This document shows, one piece after another, positions 25,801 through 35,338 of a stretch of DNA of 64,000 bases (the first letter of the stretch is position 1; each line of letters starts with the position of its first letter). The DNA comes from Wenzhouxiangella sp. XN201. GTDB taxonomy: Bacteria > Pseudomonadota > Gammaproteobacteria > Xanthomonadales > Wenzhouxiangellaceae. The notes beneath the pieces are model-generated. The model searched no databases. It was not told the origin of the DNA and saw only the letters and a list, made by a program, of their open reading frames with translations. Both the position numbers and the translations under genes were made by a program. The stretch covers positions 1,341,750 to 1,405,749 of the forward strand of contig NZ_JAAIVI010000017.1 in NCBI RefSeq assembly GCF_011008905.1. Direction: 5' to 3'.

Positions 25801-26229
25801 GCGGAAGGCCTGGTTGTCGAGCCGGTCGCCGACAGCCAGGTCGAGGCTTTGCCCCTGCACCCAGGCCACCGGTGGGAGGCGCTGCATCAAGGCGGTGATC
25901 GGCGCGATCACCACGCCCGACTCCATGCCCGGCAGGCGCGAGAGCAGGTCGAGGCGCCGCGAGATCAAGTCGGGATGGGGTGAATAGAGATCGTAGGGCA
26001 GGATTTCCCAATCCGGAAACAGCTCCGCATCGGCCACGCCCAGGTGATTGATGTCGTCGCGCAGATGACGGGCCGCATAGCCGTCGGCGACTGCGACCAG
26101 AACGGGGCCGCCCTTGCGCCCGGCGTAGGTCGATATGGCGAGCGCCAGCGGAAGGCCCTCGAGCAGGGGCCAGTCGACGCGTTCATGGTCGCCGCGGGGC
26201 GGGTTGAAGACGGAAAAGCGCTCGGACAT
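22807..26229 (-). CDS. mfd: Transcription-repair coupling factor
   Basis: 1140 residues from ATG 26229 (MSERFSVFNPP). N-terminal UvrB-like domains (HPDLISRRLDLLSRLPGM); RNA-polymerase-interacting domain around DLQPGALVVHLEHGIGRYLGLE; RecG-like helicase with Walker A GDVGFGKTEVALRAAF, DEEQ box VIDEEQRFGV, TATPIPRTLNMS and motif VI QLRGRVGRSHHLAYAYL; C-terminal TRCF domain. It displaces RNA polymerase stalled at lesions and recruits UvrA. An upstream TTG at 26265 would add 12 residues and is less likely. Convergent with the dehydrogenase gene. Confidence 0.97.
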   Translation of the reverse strand: MSERFSVFNPPRGDHERVDWPLLEGLPLALAISTYAGRKGGPVLVAVADGYAARHLRDDINHLGVADAELFPDWEILPYDLYSPHPDLISRRLDLLSRLPGMESGVVIAPITALMQRLPPVAWVQGQSLDLAVGDRLDNQAFRSRLHAAGYQSAEQVWQPGQFAVRGAVMDLWPMGRPEPYRLELFDDEIESIRTFDAESQRSTGKLERIDMLPAREYPFDEDSRQAFRRAFRNRFDVDLRRALPYQDVGEGHHSQGLEQYLPLFFESTSSLTDYLPQPHRLLLLPGVDEAAMDYWREVESRREQRGGDIERPVLAPDELFVPAADLVRTMEDDAAVKVTRRKPAADVVAPAPSLDLDEKAEETARKLREMDDRVLIAADTAGRRELIRDALRAGGLQPKLLDSWSAFVSGEEPLAVVEMPVSGGCRLGDRGITVLTESELFPGHTRTVRRERRTGQDPETMIKSLADLQPGALVVHLEHGIGRYLGLEVLDAGDTTAEYLCLEYAGSDKLYVPVTDLHLVSRYTGADPEAVDLHKLGSDRWARTRRKAAEKVRDAAAELLNLQARRAARQGQSFEIDRGLYARFAAGFEYEETEDQQTAIDAVLSDLASSEPMDRVVCGDVGFGKTEVALRAAFVVANSGRQVAMLAPTTLLAEQHYRNFADRFADWPVKVRLLSRSGGSAAKTVEGLEDGTVDIVIGTHRLLQKDIKFRDLGLVVIDEEQRFGVRQKERLKALRAEVDLLTLTATPIPRTLNMSMAGLRELSIIATPPAKRLAVRTFVSEWDTPTIRDAVSREFQRGGQVYYLHNEVRTMPRQVAELEELFPNARIGMAHGQMPPGEMEKTMRDFYARRINLLVCSSIIENGIDVPTANTIVINRADKFGLAQLHQLRGRVGRSHHLAYAYLITPPWKVLTRDAKKRLEAIQSLEDLGAGFTLASHDLEIRGAGELLGEDQSGQIEAIGFALYSDLLNRAVEALKNGEEPDLDEPMSITSEVDMHITAMIPDSYLPDVHQRLVLYKRISQADTDKKLDDLQVEMIDRFGLLPQEVKNLFTTAELRLRAKKLGIKRLEVGPAGGRVEFKAKPDINMGELLKMIQKESHTFELPDNDRLRIKGEFETLEDRFHMAEELLERLAPAERAAA

Positions 26230-26380
26230 GGTCGGGGTGGCGTGCGAAACGAGACAGTTTATCAAGCGGACGCCGCTTGGCCCGATTAAATCGCTCTGAG
26301 CTTCAGCTATTCGGTGGCCTTTTCAGCAGAAGCTTGTCGATTTCAGCGACTTCGGGTAGACTTGCCGGCTTGATTCGGAA

Positions 26381-26457
26381 GGGCGATTAGCTCAGTTGGT
26401 TAGAGCGCTGTCTTGACATGGCAGAGGTCGCTGGTTCAAATCCAGCATCGCCCACCA
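26381..26457 (+). tRNA. tRNA-Val (GAC)
   Basis: 77 nt cloverleaf. Acceptor GGGCGAT pairs with ATCGCCC, discriminator A, encoded CCA at 26455-26457. D-arm GCTC/GAGC, anticodon stem CTGTC/GGCAG with loop TTGACAT (anticodon GAC), T-arm CTGGTTCAAATCCAG. The following 240 bp up to thrS contains no convincing gene. Confidence 0.97.
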
Positions 26458-26683
26458 CCGATTGCTTCCCAGCCCTCCCTGAATCCGCCGCTTTCGGCGC
26501 CGATCGGTGCTCACAATCCTCATGTGCCATCAAGGCACACTGCGGTTGCTGCGCTCCGCGCGTCACCGAAATCGACGAATTCAGGAAGCGCTGGAAAGCA
26601 ATCGGTCCCCTCTGTGAATCCTGACCTCTTGGGCAAGGCTTCAGTTTCCGGGAATTTGCCCAACCTCGTGGCTTGACTGACGG

Positions 26684-26689
26684 TAGAAT
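26684..26689 (+). promoter_or_regulatory. -10-like hexamer 8 nt before thrS
   Basis: TAGAAT is followed by 8 nt and then the thrS ATG, with no Shine-Dalgarno between. Transcription from it would give a leader of about 0-2 nt, leaving no room for the structured autoregulatory leader known in E. coli thrS. The -35 is unclear. Confidence 0.4.
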
Positions 26690-26697
26690 TCGCACCC

Positions 26698-28620
26698 ATG
26701 GTTCAGATTACGCTTCCAGACGGTAGCCGGAAGGATTTCGAGCGTTCGGTGACGGTGCACGAGGTGGCCGAGTCGATCGGGCCGGGCCTGGCCAAGGCGG
26801 CTTTGGCCGGGGAGGTCGAAGGTCGGCTGGTGGACACCAGCTATACGATCGAGCGCGATGCCGAGTTGCGCATCATCACCGCGCGTGACGACGAGGGCCT
26901 GGAGATCATCCGGCATTCGACGGCGCACCTGCTCGCCCAGGCAGTGAAACGTCTGTATCCCGAAACGCAGGTCACCATCGGCCCGGTGGTCGACGACGGC
27001 TTTTATTACGACTTCGCGCGCGAGGAGCCATTCCGCCCCGAGGATCTCGAGAAGATCGAGTCGGAGATGGCGAAGATCGTGGCCGAGGACATCGCGGTTG
27101 AACGCGAGGTCATGGGACGCGACGAGGCGGTCGAGTTCTTCCGCGATCAGGGCGAGGAATACAAGGCGAAGATCATCGCCGACATTCCGGCCGACGAGAC
27201 GCTCTCGCTTTATCGTCAGGGTGATTTCATCGACCTTTGCCGCGGCCCGCACGTGCCTTCGACCGGCAAGCTGGGCGCGTTCAAGCTGACCAAGCTGGCC
27301 GGCGCCTACTGGCGCGGCGACTCCGACAACGAGATGCTGCAGCGCATCTACGGCACCGCCTGGCCGGACAAGAAGCAGCTCAAGGCCTACCTCAAGCGCC
27401 TGGAAGAGGCCGAGAAGCGCGACCACCGCAAGCTCGGCGCGCGCTTGGATCTCTACCACATCCAGCCCGAGGCGCCGGGCATGGTGTTCTGGCACGACCG
27501 CGGCTGGCGCATCTACCTGGCGCTGCAGGACTACATCCGCGGCCGTCTGCAGGAGGCCGGATACGAGGAAATCCACACGCCCTCGATCGTCGATCGCAGC
27601 CTGTGGGAGAAGTCCGGCCACTGGGAGAACTTCGGCGACGACATGTTCATTACCTCCTCGGAGGACCGGGTATACGCCGTCAAGCCGATGAACTGCCCCT
27701 GCCACGTGCAGGTATTCAACCAGGGGCTGAAGAGCTACCGCGACCTGCCGCTGCGCATGGCCGAGTTCGGCTCCTGCCATCGAAACGAGCCCTCGGGCGC
27801 GCTGCACGGCCTGATGCGCGTGCGCAACTTCGTTCAGGACGATGCCCATATCTTCTGTACCGAAGATCAGATTCGAGACGAAGTGCTGGCCTTCAACAAG
27901 CTGGTGTTCGACGTCTACAACGATTTCGGTTTTACCGACGTGGCGGTCAAGCTCTCGACCCGGCCGGAAAAGCGCGTCGGATCGGACGCCGTCTGGGACA
28001 AGGCCGAGAAGGCCCTGGCCGAGGCGCTCGAGGCCGCCGAGATCGAATACGAGCTGCAGCCGGGCGAGGGTGCCTTCTACGGGCCCAAGATCGAGTTCTC
28101 GCTGACCGACTGCATTGGCCGCGTGTGGCAGTGCGGCACCATGCAGGTCGATTTTTCCATGCCCGGCCGCCTGGGCGCGGAATATGTCGACGAAGACGGC
28201 GAGCGGCGCGTGCCGGTGATGCTGCATCGCGCCATCCTGGGCTCGATCGAGCGCTTCATCGGTGTCCTGATCGAGCACTATGCCGGCGATCTGCCGCTGT
28301 GGCTGGCGCCGGTGCAGGCCGTGGTGATGAACATCACCGATGCCCAGGCCGACTATGTGCGAGAGGTCACCAACATTCTGAATCGTCAAGGATTTCGGGT
28401 GGACTCGGACTTGCGTAACGAGAAGATCGGCTATAAAATCCGCGCCCGCACGCTCGAGAAGATTCCGTATCTGCTGGTGGTGGGTGATCGCGAGGTGGAG
28501 AATCGCCAGGTGGCGGTGCGTCTGCGTGACGGCACCGACCTGGGGGCGATGCCGATCGACGATCTGGTCAATCGCCTGTCCACAGAGGTAGCGCAGCGCG
28601 GCCCAATCGCGGATAATTGA
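26698..28620 (+). CDS. thrS: Threonyl-tRNA synthetase
   Basis: 640 residues. N-terminal TGS domain ([20 protein letters not shown]), editing domain with [16 protein letters not shown] and the zinc-type [13 protein letters not shown], then the class II core with motif 2 [22 protein letters not shown], motif 3 [13 protein letters not shown] and a C-terminal anticodon domain ([22 protein letters not shown]). It charges tRNA-Thr. First gene of the block with infC, rpmI, rplT, pheS and pheT. Confidence 0.98.
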   Translation: MVQITLPDGSRKDFERSVTVHEVAESIGPGLAKAALAGEVEGRLVDTSYTIERDAELRIITARDDEGLEIIRHSTAHLLAQAVKRLYPETQVTIGPVVDDGFYYDFAREEPFRPEDLEKIESEMAKIVAEDIAVEREVMGRDEAVEFFRDQGEEYKAKIIADIPADETLSLYRQGDFIDLCRGPHVPSTGKLGAFKLTKLAGAYWRGDSDNEMLQRIYGTAWPDKKQLKAYLKRLEEAEKRDHRKLGARLDLYHIQPEAPGMVFWHDRGWRIYLALQDYIRGRLQEAGYEEIHTPSIVDRSLWEKSGHWENFGDDMFITSSEDRVYAVKPMNCPCHVQVFNQGLKSYRDLPLRMAEFGSCHRNEPSGALHGLMRVRNFVQDDAHIFCTEDQIRDEVLAFNKLVFDVYNDFGFTDVAVKLSTRPEKRVGSDAVWDKAEKALAEALEAAEIEYELQPGEGAFYGPKIEFSLTDCIGRVWQCGTMQVDFSMPGRLGAEYVDEDGERRVPVMLHRAILGSIERFIGVLIEHYAGDLPLWLAPVQAVVMNITDAQADYVREVTNILNRQGFRVDSDLRNEKIGYKIRARTLEKIPYLLVVGDREVENRQVAVRLRDGTDLGAMPIDDLVNRLSTEVAQRGPIADN

Positions 28621-28643
28621 CGATTCGCCTCAAACAGAACCAA

Positions 28644-28649
28644 AAGGAG
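28644..28649 (+). promoter_or_regulatory. Shine-Dalgarno that sets the ATC start of infC
   Basis: AAGGAG lies 8 nt upstream of ATC 28658, the optimal distance. No ATG, GTG or TTG in the frame lies at a suitable distance; the next candidate (GTG 28715) would delete the conserved N-terminus. Confidence 0.85.
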
Positions 28650-28657
28650 TAGCACAC

Positions 28658-29179
28658 ATCGCAACGGATAAGAAGACCCGACGCAACGAGGACATTACGG
28701 CGCGAGAAGTACGCGTGGTTGGATCCGACGGCGAACAGATCGGGGTGATGGGGATCAGGGATGCGCTGGTCCGTGCCGAGGAAGAAGGCATGGATCTGGT
28801 GGAGATCGCGCCGCAGGCCGAGCCACCCGTCTGCCGTATCATGGACTGGGGCAAATTCCGCTTCGAAGAGTCCAAGAAGGCGCAGGCAGCGCGCAAGAAG
28901 CAGAAACAGATTCAGATCAAGGAAGTGAAGTTCCGCCCGGGAACCGACGATCACGACTACGACGTCAAGATGCGCAACCTGCGCCGGTTCATCGAGGACG
29001 GAGACAAGGTCAAGGTGACCCTTCGCTTCCGAGGTCGGGAAATGGCCCACCAGGAACTGGGCCGCGACCTGCTCAAGCGGGTCGAGCATGACATGGCCGA
29101 AGAAACGGTCGTGGAGCAGCACCCGCGGATGGAAGGCCGGCAGATGGTGATGATGCTGTCACCCAGAAAGGCCACCTGA
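28658..29179 (+). CDS. infC: Translation initiation factor IF-3 (ATC start codon)
   Basis: 173 residues. The conserved IF-3 N-terminus [18 protein letters not shown] is encoded right after ATC 28658, with AAGGAG 8 nt upstream. The N-domain ([11 protein letters not shown]) and C-domain ([26 protein letters not shown]) are complete. IF-3 binds the 30S subunit, blocks 50S joining and checks the start codon. A rare AUU/AUC start lets IF-3 repress its own translation in E. coli and relatives; the same control is expected here. Confidence 0.96.
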   Translation: MATDKKTRRNEDITAREVRVVGSDGEQIGVMGIRDALVRAEEEGMDLVEIAPQAEPPVCRIMDWGKFRFEESKKAQAARKKQKQIQIKEVKFRPGTDDHDYDVKMRNLRRFIEDGDKVKVTLRFRGREMAHQELGRDLLKRVEHDMAEETVVEQHPRMEGRQMVMMLSPRKAT

Positions 29180-29306
29180 AGCGCTTGGAACGAACCGGCA
29201 GCCAAGGCTGTCGGAAACAACTCGCTGGAATGCAGCTCGACGAAGCGTTGCCCGGACGGCCCGGGTCAACCGCTGCACGAAGGTAAAACAACAGGAGATC
29301 AGGACA

Positions 29307-29504
29307 ATGCCGAAGATGAAGAGCAACCGAGGCGCTGCCAAGCGCTTCCGGGCTACCGGTAGCGGGCGCATCAAGCGCAAGCGCGCCTACCACAGCCATA
29401 TCCTCACCAAGAAGGACACCAAGCGCAAGCGTCGCCTGCGTGCTTCCACCCTGGTCAACCGCGCGGACGAGAAAGCCGTGCGCCAGATGCTGCCGAAGCT
29501 GTAA
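29307..29504 (+). CDS. rpmI: 50S ribosomal protein L35
   Basis: 65 residues, start [19 protein letters not shown] after ribosome site CAGGAG. Strongly basic and full length for bL35. The 127 bp between infC and this gene contain a 7-bp hairpin (29195-29214, CCGGCAG/CTGTCGG) and nothing else recognisable; in E. coli this interval carries the L20 autoregulatory operator. Confidence 0.97.
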   Translation: MPKMKSNRGAAKRFRATGSGRIKRKRAYHSHILTKKDTKRKRRLRASTLVNRADEKAVRQMLPKL

Positions 29505-29516
29505 GGGAGAGCGATC

Positions 29517-29873
29517 ATGGCAAGAGTCAAGCGTGGAGTTATCGCCCGTCGTCGTCACCGCAAGGTGCTCAGCCGGGCCAAGGGTTATTACGGCGCACGC
29601 CGCAAGGTCTATCGCGTTGCCAAGCAGGCGGTCATCAAGGCCGGCCAGTACAGCTACCGTGACCGCCGTCAGCGCAAGCGCGATTTCCGCAGCCTGTGGA
29701 TCCAGCGGATCAACGCCGCGGCCCGTGAGCACGGCCTGTCCTACAGCCGGTTCATCAACGGCCTGAAGCTGGCTGAGGTCGCCATCGACCGCAAGGTGCT
29801 GGCTGACCTGGCCGTCAATGACAAGGCCGCCTTCAAGGCGCTGGCCGAGAAAGCTCAGTCCAGTCTGGGCTGA
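29517..29873 (+). CDS. rplT: 50S ribosomal protein L20
   Basis: 118 residues, canonical bL20 with [19 protein letters not shown] at the start and [20 protein letters not shown] in the globular domain. It is an early 50S assembly protein and, in enterics, the repressor of rpmI-rplT. It follows rpmI by 12 bp and precedes pheS by 2 bp. Confidence 0.98.
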   Translation: MARVKRGVIARRRHRKVLSRAKGYYGARRKVYRVAKQAVIKAGQYSYRDRRQRKRDFRSLWIQRINAAAREHGLSYSRFINGLKLAEVAIDRKVLADLAVNDKAAFKALAEKAQSSLG

Positions 29874-29875
29874 GC

Positions 29876-30880
29876 ATGGACACCTCGGCATCGCAGGATC
29901 TGCTCGAGGACGCCCTTGAGCAGGTCGCCAAGGCCGACAGCGAGCGAACCCTGGACGAAGTCCGGGTTCGCTTTCTTGGCAAAAAGGGGGCGCTGACCGC
30001 ACAGCTCAAGGCTCTGGGGCAGCTTCCGCCCGAACAGCGGCGCGAGGCCGGCCAGCAGATCAATCGCGCCAAGCAGACCCTCGAACAGGCCATCGCACAG
30101 CGCGCAGAACGACTGGCGCGCGAGCGGCTCGATGCCCGCCTGGCCGAAGAACAGATCGACGTGACCCTGCCGGGGCGGACGACATCTGCCGGCGGCGTGC
30201 ATCCGGTCAATCGGGCAATGCATCGCCTGCTCGATATTTTTCAGCGCCTGGGATTCGAGGTCGCCACCGGTCCCGAGGTCGAGGACGATTACTACAATTT
30301 CGAGGCACTCAACTTTCCGCCGCATCACCCGGCCCGGGCGATGCACGATACCTTCTATCTGCCCGACGGCCGCTTGCTGCGAACCCACACCTCGCCGGTG
30401 CAGATTCGCGTCATGAAGGAACGTGGTGCACCGGTGCGCATCGTGGCGCCCGGTCGCGTGTATCGTTCCGATTCGGATCAGACGCACACACCGCAATTCC
30501 ACCAGATCGAAGGCCTGCTGGTCGACCGGGACGTGACATTTGCCGACCTCAAGGGCATGTTGTCGGACTTCGTCAACGCCTTTTTCGAGGACGATCTCGA
30601 GATGCGCTTGAGGCCGTCCTATTTCCCGTTCACCGAGCCCTCGGCCGAGGTCGACGTGCGCTGGCGCCATCCCGACGGGTCGGCCGGCGACTGGCTGGAG
30701 GTGCTGGGCTGCGGCATGGTCCATCCCAACGTGCTCGAGAATTGCGGCGTCGATCCCGAGGTCTACACCGGCTATGCCTGGGGGCTGGGTGTCGAGCGCT
30801 TTGCCATGCTGCGCTATCGCGTCGACGATCTGCGCCTGTTTTTCGACAACGAACTGCGCTTCCTGCGCCAGTTTCGCTGA
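29876..30880 (+). CDS. pheS: Phenylalanyl-tRNA synthetase alpha subunit
   Basis: 334 residues. N-terminal coiled coil, then the class II core: [20 protein letters not shown], motif 2 [22 protein letters not shown], and motif 3 [14 protein letters not shown]. It catalyses Phe-tRNA formation as an alpha2-beta2 tetramer with PheT. The ATG lies 2 nt after the rplT stop, so it depends on that transcript. Confidence 0.98.
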   Translation: MDTSASQDLLEDALEQVAKADSERTLDEVRVRFLGKKGALTAQLKALGQLPPEQRREAGQQINRAKQTLEQAIAQRAERLARERLDARLAEEQIDVTLPGRTTSAGGVHPVNRAMHRLLDIFQRLGFEVATGPEVEDDYYNFEALNFPPHHPARAMHDTFYLPDGRLLRTHTSPVQIRVMKERGAPVRIVAPGRVYRSDSDQTHTPQFHQIEGLLVDRDVTFADLKGMLSDFVNAFFEDDLEMRLRPSYFPFTEPSAEVDVRWRHPDGSAGDWLEVLGCGMVHPNVLENCGVDPEVYTGYAWGLGVERFAMLRYRVDDLRLFFDNELRFLRQFR

Positions 30881-30910
30881 GCCTCCCCGCGTCATGACTA
30901 GGAAAACGCC

Positions 30911-33286
30911 ATGAAGATCAGTCATCGCTGGCTAAGCGAATGGGTGGATTCGGGCCTGAGCGCCGAAGCCATTGCTGAACGCTTCACCCTGGCCGGCCTG
31001 GAAGTCGACTCAATCGAATCGGTGGCGCCGCCCCTGGACGGCGTCGTGGTGGGTGAGATCCTGGCGGTCGAGCCGCATCCGGATGCCGATCGGCTGAGGG
31101 TTTGCCGCGTCGCCGGCGACAGTGAAGAACGCACCATCGTCTGCGGCGCAGCCAACGCGCGGAAGGGCCTGAAGGCGCCACTGGCCACGCTCGGCACGAA
31201 GTTGCCGGGCGGGCTCAAAATCAAGCCGGCGAAATTGCGCGGCGTGGCCTCAGAAGGCATGCTCTGTTCGGAGCCCGAGCTGGGCCTGGGCGAAGATGCC
31301 GACGGCCTGATGGAGTTGCCCGACGATGCGCCCACCGGAACGTCGCTGTCCGAGTACCTGGGGCTGGACGATCATGTGCTCGAAATCGACCTGACGCCCA
31401 ACCGGGCCGACTGCCTGTCGGTGCGCGGCCTGGCGCGTGAGCTCTCCGCGATCAGCGACAGCCCGGTGTCTTCGCCCCGAATCGACCGCGTTGCGCCGAG
31501 CAGCGATCGCGATGTCGACATCGAGCTCCTGGCGCCTGAGGATTGTCCGCACTACGTCGGGCGGGTGATCGAGGACATCGATCCCGAAGCCCGGACACCG
31601 CTGTGGCTGACCGAACGCCTGCGGCGCGCCGGTCTGCGCAGTCTCGGGCCGATCATCGACGTGACCAACTACGTCCTGCTCGAGCTGGGCCAGCCAATGC
31701 ATGCCTTCGACCTGGACATCATCAAGGGCGGCATTCGGGTCAGGCGGGCCGAATCCGGAGAGAAGTTCACCCTGCTGGACGGACAGGAAATCGAGCCCGA
31801 CCGCGACATGCTGTTGATTGCCGATCACGAGTGCCCGCTGGCCCTGGCCGGCATCATGGGCGGTCTGGATTCGGCGGTGAGCGAACAGACCCGCTCGATC
31901 CTGCTCGAGTCGGCCTGGTTCAATCCGGCCACCATCAGCGGTCGTGCCCGCCGGCTGGGGCTGGCGACCGAGTCGGCCCATCGATTCGAGCGTGGCGTCG
32001 ATCCGGCCCTGCAGGAATTGGCTGTCGAGCGGGCCACGGCGCTGATTCTCGAAATCGCCGGCGGTCGCCCGGGGCCGGTGCGGGCAGCTCGCGACGATGC
32101 ACATCTGCCCACGGCCGAAACGGTCGAGCTGCGGCTCGATCGGCTGAATCACGTGCTGGGCAGTGCGCTGACGGCCGACGAGGCGGCAGCCATTCTCGAA
32201 CGTCTGTCCATGCGTGTCGAACGTAGTCAAGATCATTTCCGCGTGACCGCGCCGAGCGCACGACGGGATATTGCCATCGAGGCCGACCTGATCGAGGAAG
32301 TCGCCCGGATTTACGGCTACGATCGCCTGCCGGTTCGCCATCCCGGCGGCGAGATCATCGTCAAGGCACCCGCCGAAACGCTGTTGTCCGATCGCGCGCT
32401 GCGCGAGCAACTGGCTGCGCGCGGATTCCAGGAAGTGATGACCTGGAGCTTTGTCGGCGAGCGCGAACTCGAAATGCTCGGCATGGCAGACGGCGCTCAG
32501 CCACTGGCCAATCCCCTGAGCCGTGAAATGGCCGTGCTGCGCACGAGCCTGTTGCCGGGGCTGCTGGCCGCTGCCGGCCGCAACCGCCGACGCCAGATTG
32601 CTGCTTTCCGCCTGTTCGAAATCGGCCACTGCTTCTTCAACGGCAAAAACGGTTTCGAGGAGCCGGAGCGGCTGGGCCTGTTACTCACCGGCGCTGTGGT
32701 TGCCGAGCATTTCTCCGCCAAGAGTCGGGCGGTCGATTATTACGATCTCAAGGGCGAAATCGAGTCCCTGCTGAGTTTCAATGGCATTGCCGGCCGGGTC
32801 AGCTTCGAGCGTGGTCGGCAATCCTGGCTTCACCCGGGACAGGCGGCCGAATTGCACATCGACGGCAGGCTGGCCGGCTGGCTGGGCCAGCTCCATCCGG
32901 CGCTGGTCGAAGAGTTGGAACTGGATCAGGCCGTCTTCGCGGCCGAGCTGGACCTGGCGGCCATCAGCACCCGGCGCCTGCCGGAACACCGTGACAGCGG
33001 CCGTTTTCCGGCTGTTCGGCGCGATCTCGCCGTCGTGGTCTCGGACGAGTACCCGGCCTCGGCCGTGCTGGATGCGATCGTCGAGGCCTCCGGCCAGCGG
33101 CTCGAGGACTGCATCGTATTCGACGAGTATCGTGGGAAGGGAATCGAAACCGGGTTTAGAAGTTTGGCTATTGGCTTGATTTTGCGCGATGTTTCGCGCA
33201 CTCTAGAGGATCGTGAGGTTGACGGGCTCATCCGCGGGGTGGTCGCCGATCTCGAAAATCGTTTCGATGCCAAGCTGAGAGGTTGA
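30911..33286 (+). CDS. pheT: Phenylalanyl-tRNA synthetase beta subunit
   Basis: 791 residues with all usual modules: EMAP/tRNA-binding domain ([20 protein letters not shown]), B3/B4 editing domain with [11 protein letters not shown] and ALAGIMGG, B5 domain, core-like domain ([14 protein letters not shown]) and C-terminal ferredoxin-like anticodon domain ([19 protein letters not shown]). It binds tRNA-Phe and edits mischarged Tyr. It precedes ihfA by 7 bp. Confidence 0.98.
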   Translation: MKISHRWLSEWVDSGLSAEAIAERFTLAGLEVDSIESVAPPLDGVVVGEILAVEPHPDADRLRVCRVAGDSEERTIVCGAANARKGLKAPLATLGTKLPGGLKIKPAKLRGVASEGMLCSEPELGLGEDADGLMELPDDAPTGTSLSEYLGLDDHVLEIDLTPNRADCLSVRGLARELSAISDSPVSSPRIDRVAPSSDRDVDIELLAPEDCPHYVGRVIEDIDPEARTPLWLTERLRRAGLRSLGPIIDVTNYVLLELGQPMHAFDLDIIKGGIRVRRAESGEKFTLLDGQEIEPDRDMLLIADHECPLALAGIMGGLDSAVSEQTRSILLESAWFNPATISGRARRLGLATESAHRFERGVDPALQELAVERATALILEIAGGRPGPVRAARDDAHLPTAETVELRLDRLNHVLGSALTADEAAAILERLSMRVERSQDHFRVTAPSARRDIAIEADLIEEVARIYGYDRLPVRHPGGEIIVKAPAETLLSDRALREQLAARGFQEVMTWSFVGERELEMLGMADGAQPLANPLSREMAVLRTSLLPGLLAAAGRNRRRQIAAFRLFEIGHCFFNGKNGFEEPERLGLLLTGAVVAEHFSAKSRAVDYYDLKGEIESLLSFNGIAGRVSFERGRQSWLHPGQAAELHIDGRLAGWLGQLHPALVEELELDQAVFAAELDLAAISTRRLPEHRDSGRFPAVRRDLAVVVSDEYPASAVLDAIVEASGQRLEDCIVFDEYRGKGIETGFRSLAIGLILRDVSRTLEDREVDGLIRGVVADLENRFDAKLRG

Positions 33287-33293
33287 AAAGGGG

Positions 33294-33593
33294 ATGTCGT
33301 TGACCAAAGCTGATCTGGCCGCCGCACTGTTCGATGAGGTCGGCCTCAACAAGCGTGAAGCCAAGGAATTTGTCGATGCCTGGTTCGAAACCATCCGTCA
33401 GGCGTTGGAAGATGGCGACCACGTCAAATTGTCGGGATTCGGCAACTTTCAATTGCGCGACAAGAACCGCCGGCCGGGCCGCAACCCCAAGACCGGCGAG
33501 GAAATTCCCATTTCCGCGCGTCGCGTGGTGACTTTCAAGCCGGGACAAAAGCTCAGGACGAGGGTGGAAGCGTATGCTGGATCCGCGGAGTAA
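33294..33593 (+). CDS. ihfA: Integration host factor alpha subunit
   Basis: 99 residues of the HU/IHF family with the DNA-arm signature [26 protein letters not shown] and N-terminal ALTKADLAA-like start ([19 protein letters not shown]). With IhfB it bends DNA at specific sites and supports sigma-54 promoters and nucleoid structure. Position after pheT is typical of Gammaproteobacteria. The 3' end overlaps the MerR gene by 20 bp. Confidence 0.97.
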   Translation: MSLTKADLAAALFDEVGLNKREAKEFVDAWFETIRQALEDGDHVKLSGFGNFQLRDKNRRPGRNPKTGEEIPISARRVVTFKPGQKLRTRVEAYAGSAE

Positions 33594-33930
33594 TCAGGAA
33601 CTACCGCCGATACCGGCAAAGCGCTACTTCACGATCGGTGAGGTCAGCGAACTGTGCGCGGTCAAGCCGCACGTGCTGCGTTACTGGGAGCAGGAGTTTC
33701 CCCAGCTCAAGCCGGTCAAACGCCGCGGGAATCGACGCTACTACCAGCGCCACGACGTCCTGATGGTGCGCCAGATTCGCAGCCTGTTGCACGAGCAGGG
33801 CTTCACCATTCAGGGCGCGCGCCAGCGCCTCGAGGGCGACAAGGCCCAGAACGACGTCTCGCGCAGCCAGCAACTGGTCAAGCAGATGCGGGTGGAACTG
33901 GAGGAAATCCTCCACGTCCTGCGCCGCTGA
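33574..33930 (+). CDS. MerR-family transcriptional regulator
   Basis: 118 residues. Winged [33 protein letters not shown] followed by [21 protein letters not shown] and a coiled-coil end; no C-terminal Cys or ligand domain. This short MerR next to ihfA is widely conserved in Gammaproteobacteria with no settled target. Start ATG 33574 lies inside ihfA, so the two are coupled. Confidence 0.9.
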   Translation: MLDPRSNQELPPIPAKRYFTIGEVSELCAVKPHVLRYWEQEFPQLKPVKRRGNRRYYQRHDVLMVRQIRSLLHEQGFTIQGARQRLEGDKAQNDVSRSQQLVKQMRVELEEILHVLRR

Positions 33931-33950
33931 GATCGTCGTGATTTTGAGTG

Positions 33951-34045
33951 ACCACGGAAAACACGGAAGTCACGGAATGTGAATGAGGTTGTGTTCTCAA
34001 CTTCCTGATTTTTTTTCCTTCCGTGTATTCAGTGTCTTCCGTGGT
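33951..34045. repeat. Intergenic inverted repeat (ACCACGGAA family), second copy
   Basis: Between merR and tRNA-Pro. Left arm ACCACGGAA (33951-33959) pairs with TTCCGTGGT (34037-34045); ACACGGAA (33961-33968) pairs with TTCCGTGT (34019-34026). Units CACGGAA are repeated three times in the left arm. Same family as the inner palindrome at 22676-22757. A T-rich run in the loop could also terminate transcription of the ihfA operon. Confidence 0.82.
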
Positions 34046-34128
34046 TCCAGTCTTTACGACCCGGATCAATGGCACAAATCAGTCGAATCGGGGTAAAATG
34101 CCCGCTTTGACCCCAAGCAAGTTTCGGT

Positions 34129-34205
34129 CGGAGCGTAGCGCAGCCTGGTAGCGCACCACAATGGGGTTGTGGGGGTCGGGAGTTCGAATCTCCCCGCTCC
34201 GACCA
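34129..34205 (+). tRNA. tRNA-Pro (GGG)
   Basis: 77 nt. Acceptor CGGAGCG pairs with CGCTCCG, discriminator A and encoded CCA (34203-34205). D-arm GCGC/GCGC, anticodon stem CCACA/TGTGG with loop carrying GGG, T-arm GGGAGTTCGAATCTCCC. A -10-like TAAAAT at 34094-34099 fits a promoter. The 143 bp up to folE2 contain no recognisable gene. Confidence 0.97.
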
Positions 34206-34348
34206 TTTCACTTTCCCAACCGCTCGCAGCAGCGGAGCCCCGGATTCACGATTCCTTTATCGTTTGTGGCGTTTAATATTGTTTCTAGATACTGAAGCCC
34301 CAAGTTGATTCAGGGCATCTATCCAACCACAGTTCAGCGGAATCCGCC

Positions 34349-35323
34349 ATGAAACATCGCCCGAAAGTCGCCAACTTGCCCGACGTGGCCAGCCAGGTCG
34401 AGGCCCAGATTGCCGGCCAGCTCGACTGGGTGGGCATGAACGAAATCGAATTGCCGGTGTTGCTCGACGGCAGCGACGGGCGGCGCATGCAGACAACGGC
34501 GCGCATCAGTGCCTTTGTCGATCTCGAGCGCCCGGAAAAGCGTGGCATTCACATGTCTCGCCTCTATCTCCACCTCGATCGGGCCCTGGCTGAGCACACG
34601 GTCACGCCGGCGTTGCTGCGCCACCTGCTGCGCGATTTTCTGGACTCGCACGAGGATCTCAGTTCGCGTGCCATGATCCGGCTGGACTTCGACTACATGC
34701 TCCGGCGGCGTTCCCTGGCCAGCGACAACAGCGGCTGGAAGCGTTATCCCATCAGCATCATCGCCGGACTGGAAGGCCGCGAGTTCGAGCTCGAAATGGC
34801 GTTCCAGGTGGTCTATTCGAGTACCTGCCCGTGTTCGGCCGCGCTGGCCCGACAGCTGATCCAGGACCAATTCCGCAAGGATTTCGCTGACTCCGGCTCG
34901 GTCGATGCCGAATCGGTGCTGGCCTGGCTGGGCTCTGAAGAAGGCATCGTTGCCACGCCGCACAGTCAGCGCAGCGCAGCCGATCTTCGCCTGCAACTGG
35001 CGCCGAGTTTCGAGGCCTTTCCTTTCGTCGAGGTGATCGACGCCATCGAGGGTGCTCTGAAGACGCCGGTGCAGGCTGTGGTCAAGCGCGAGGACGAGCA
35101 GGCCTTCGCGCTGCTCAATGGTCAGAACCTGATGTTTTGCGAAGACGCAGCACGGCGTGTACAGACGGCGCTCGAGTCGCACGAGCGGGTGATCGACTTC
35201 TGGGCCCGCTGCCGCCACTTCGAGAGCCTGCATCCCCACAATGCCGTGGCGATCGTCACCAAGGGTGTCGAGGGTGGCTACAAGCCGATCGACGGCCAGC
35301 CTTCCGGCTGGCGTCACGGATAA
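34349..35323 (+). CDS. folE2: GTP cyclohydrolase FolE2 (type IB)
   Basis: 324 residues. Family motifs KRGIHMSRLY (65-73), the catalytic/metal-binding cysteine in STCPCSAALARQ (Cys160) and ATPHSQRS near 216. It converts GTP to 7,8-dihydroneopterin triphosphate, first step of folate synthesis and of the queuosine pathway that ends in QueF (50555-50944). Type IB enzymes can use Mn and often take over when zinc is scarce; I did not find a convincing Zur site upstream. Confidence 0.95.
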   Translation: MKHRPKVANLPDVASQVEAQIAGQLDWVGMNEIELPVLLDGSDGRRMQTTARISAFVDLERPEKRGIHMSRLYLHLDRALAEHTVTPALLRHLLRDFLDSHEDLSSRAMIRLDFDYMLRRRSLASDNSGWKRYPISIIAGLEGREFELEMAFQVVYSSTCPCSAALARQLIQDQFRKDFADSGSVDAESVLAWLGSEEGIVATPHSQRSAADLRLQLAPSFEAFPFVEVIDAIEGALKTPVQAVVKREDEQAFALLNGQNLMFCEDAARRVQTALESHERVIDFWARCRHFESLHPHNAVAIVTKGVEGGYKPIDGQPSGWRHG

Positions 35324-35338
35324 GAGGCAACCCGCTCT

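Noticed and set aside
22861-25983. Two long + strand open frames opposite mfd
   Set aside because: Shadows of mfd, whose helicase motifs are complete.
26387-26695. Minus-strand frame ending in FEPATSAMSRQRSNQLS
   Set aside because: This is the antisense of a tRNA gene, a well-known false protein.
26458-26697. T-box or riboswitch ahead of thrS
   Set aside because: No T-box sequence or specifier stem was seen; the -10-like box next to the ATG leaves no leader.
26641-28389. Minus-strand open frame (582 codons) opposite thrS
   Set aside because: thrS motifs are complete; the frame has no start context or domain.
29180-29306. Attenuator or L20 operator between infC and rpmI
   Set aside because: A short hairpin exists but no T-run or recognisable L20-binding structure could be supported by eye.
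33878-34075. Small minus-strand frame (TTEDTEYTEG) across the CACGGAA repeat
   Set aside because: Repeat-derived; similar false frames arise from any copy of this repeat type.
34029-34211. Minus-strand frame with ERGDSNSRPPQPHCG
   Set aside because: Antisense of tRNA-Pro, not a gene.
34206-34348. Zur operator before folE2
   Set aside because: The AT-rich GTTTAATATTGTTTC does not form the 23-bp Zur palindrome convincingly.
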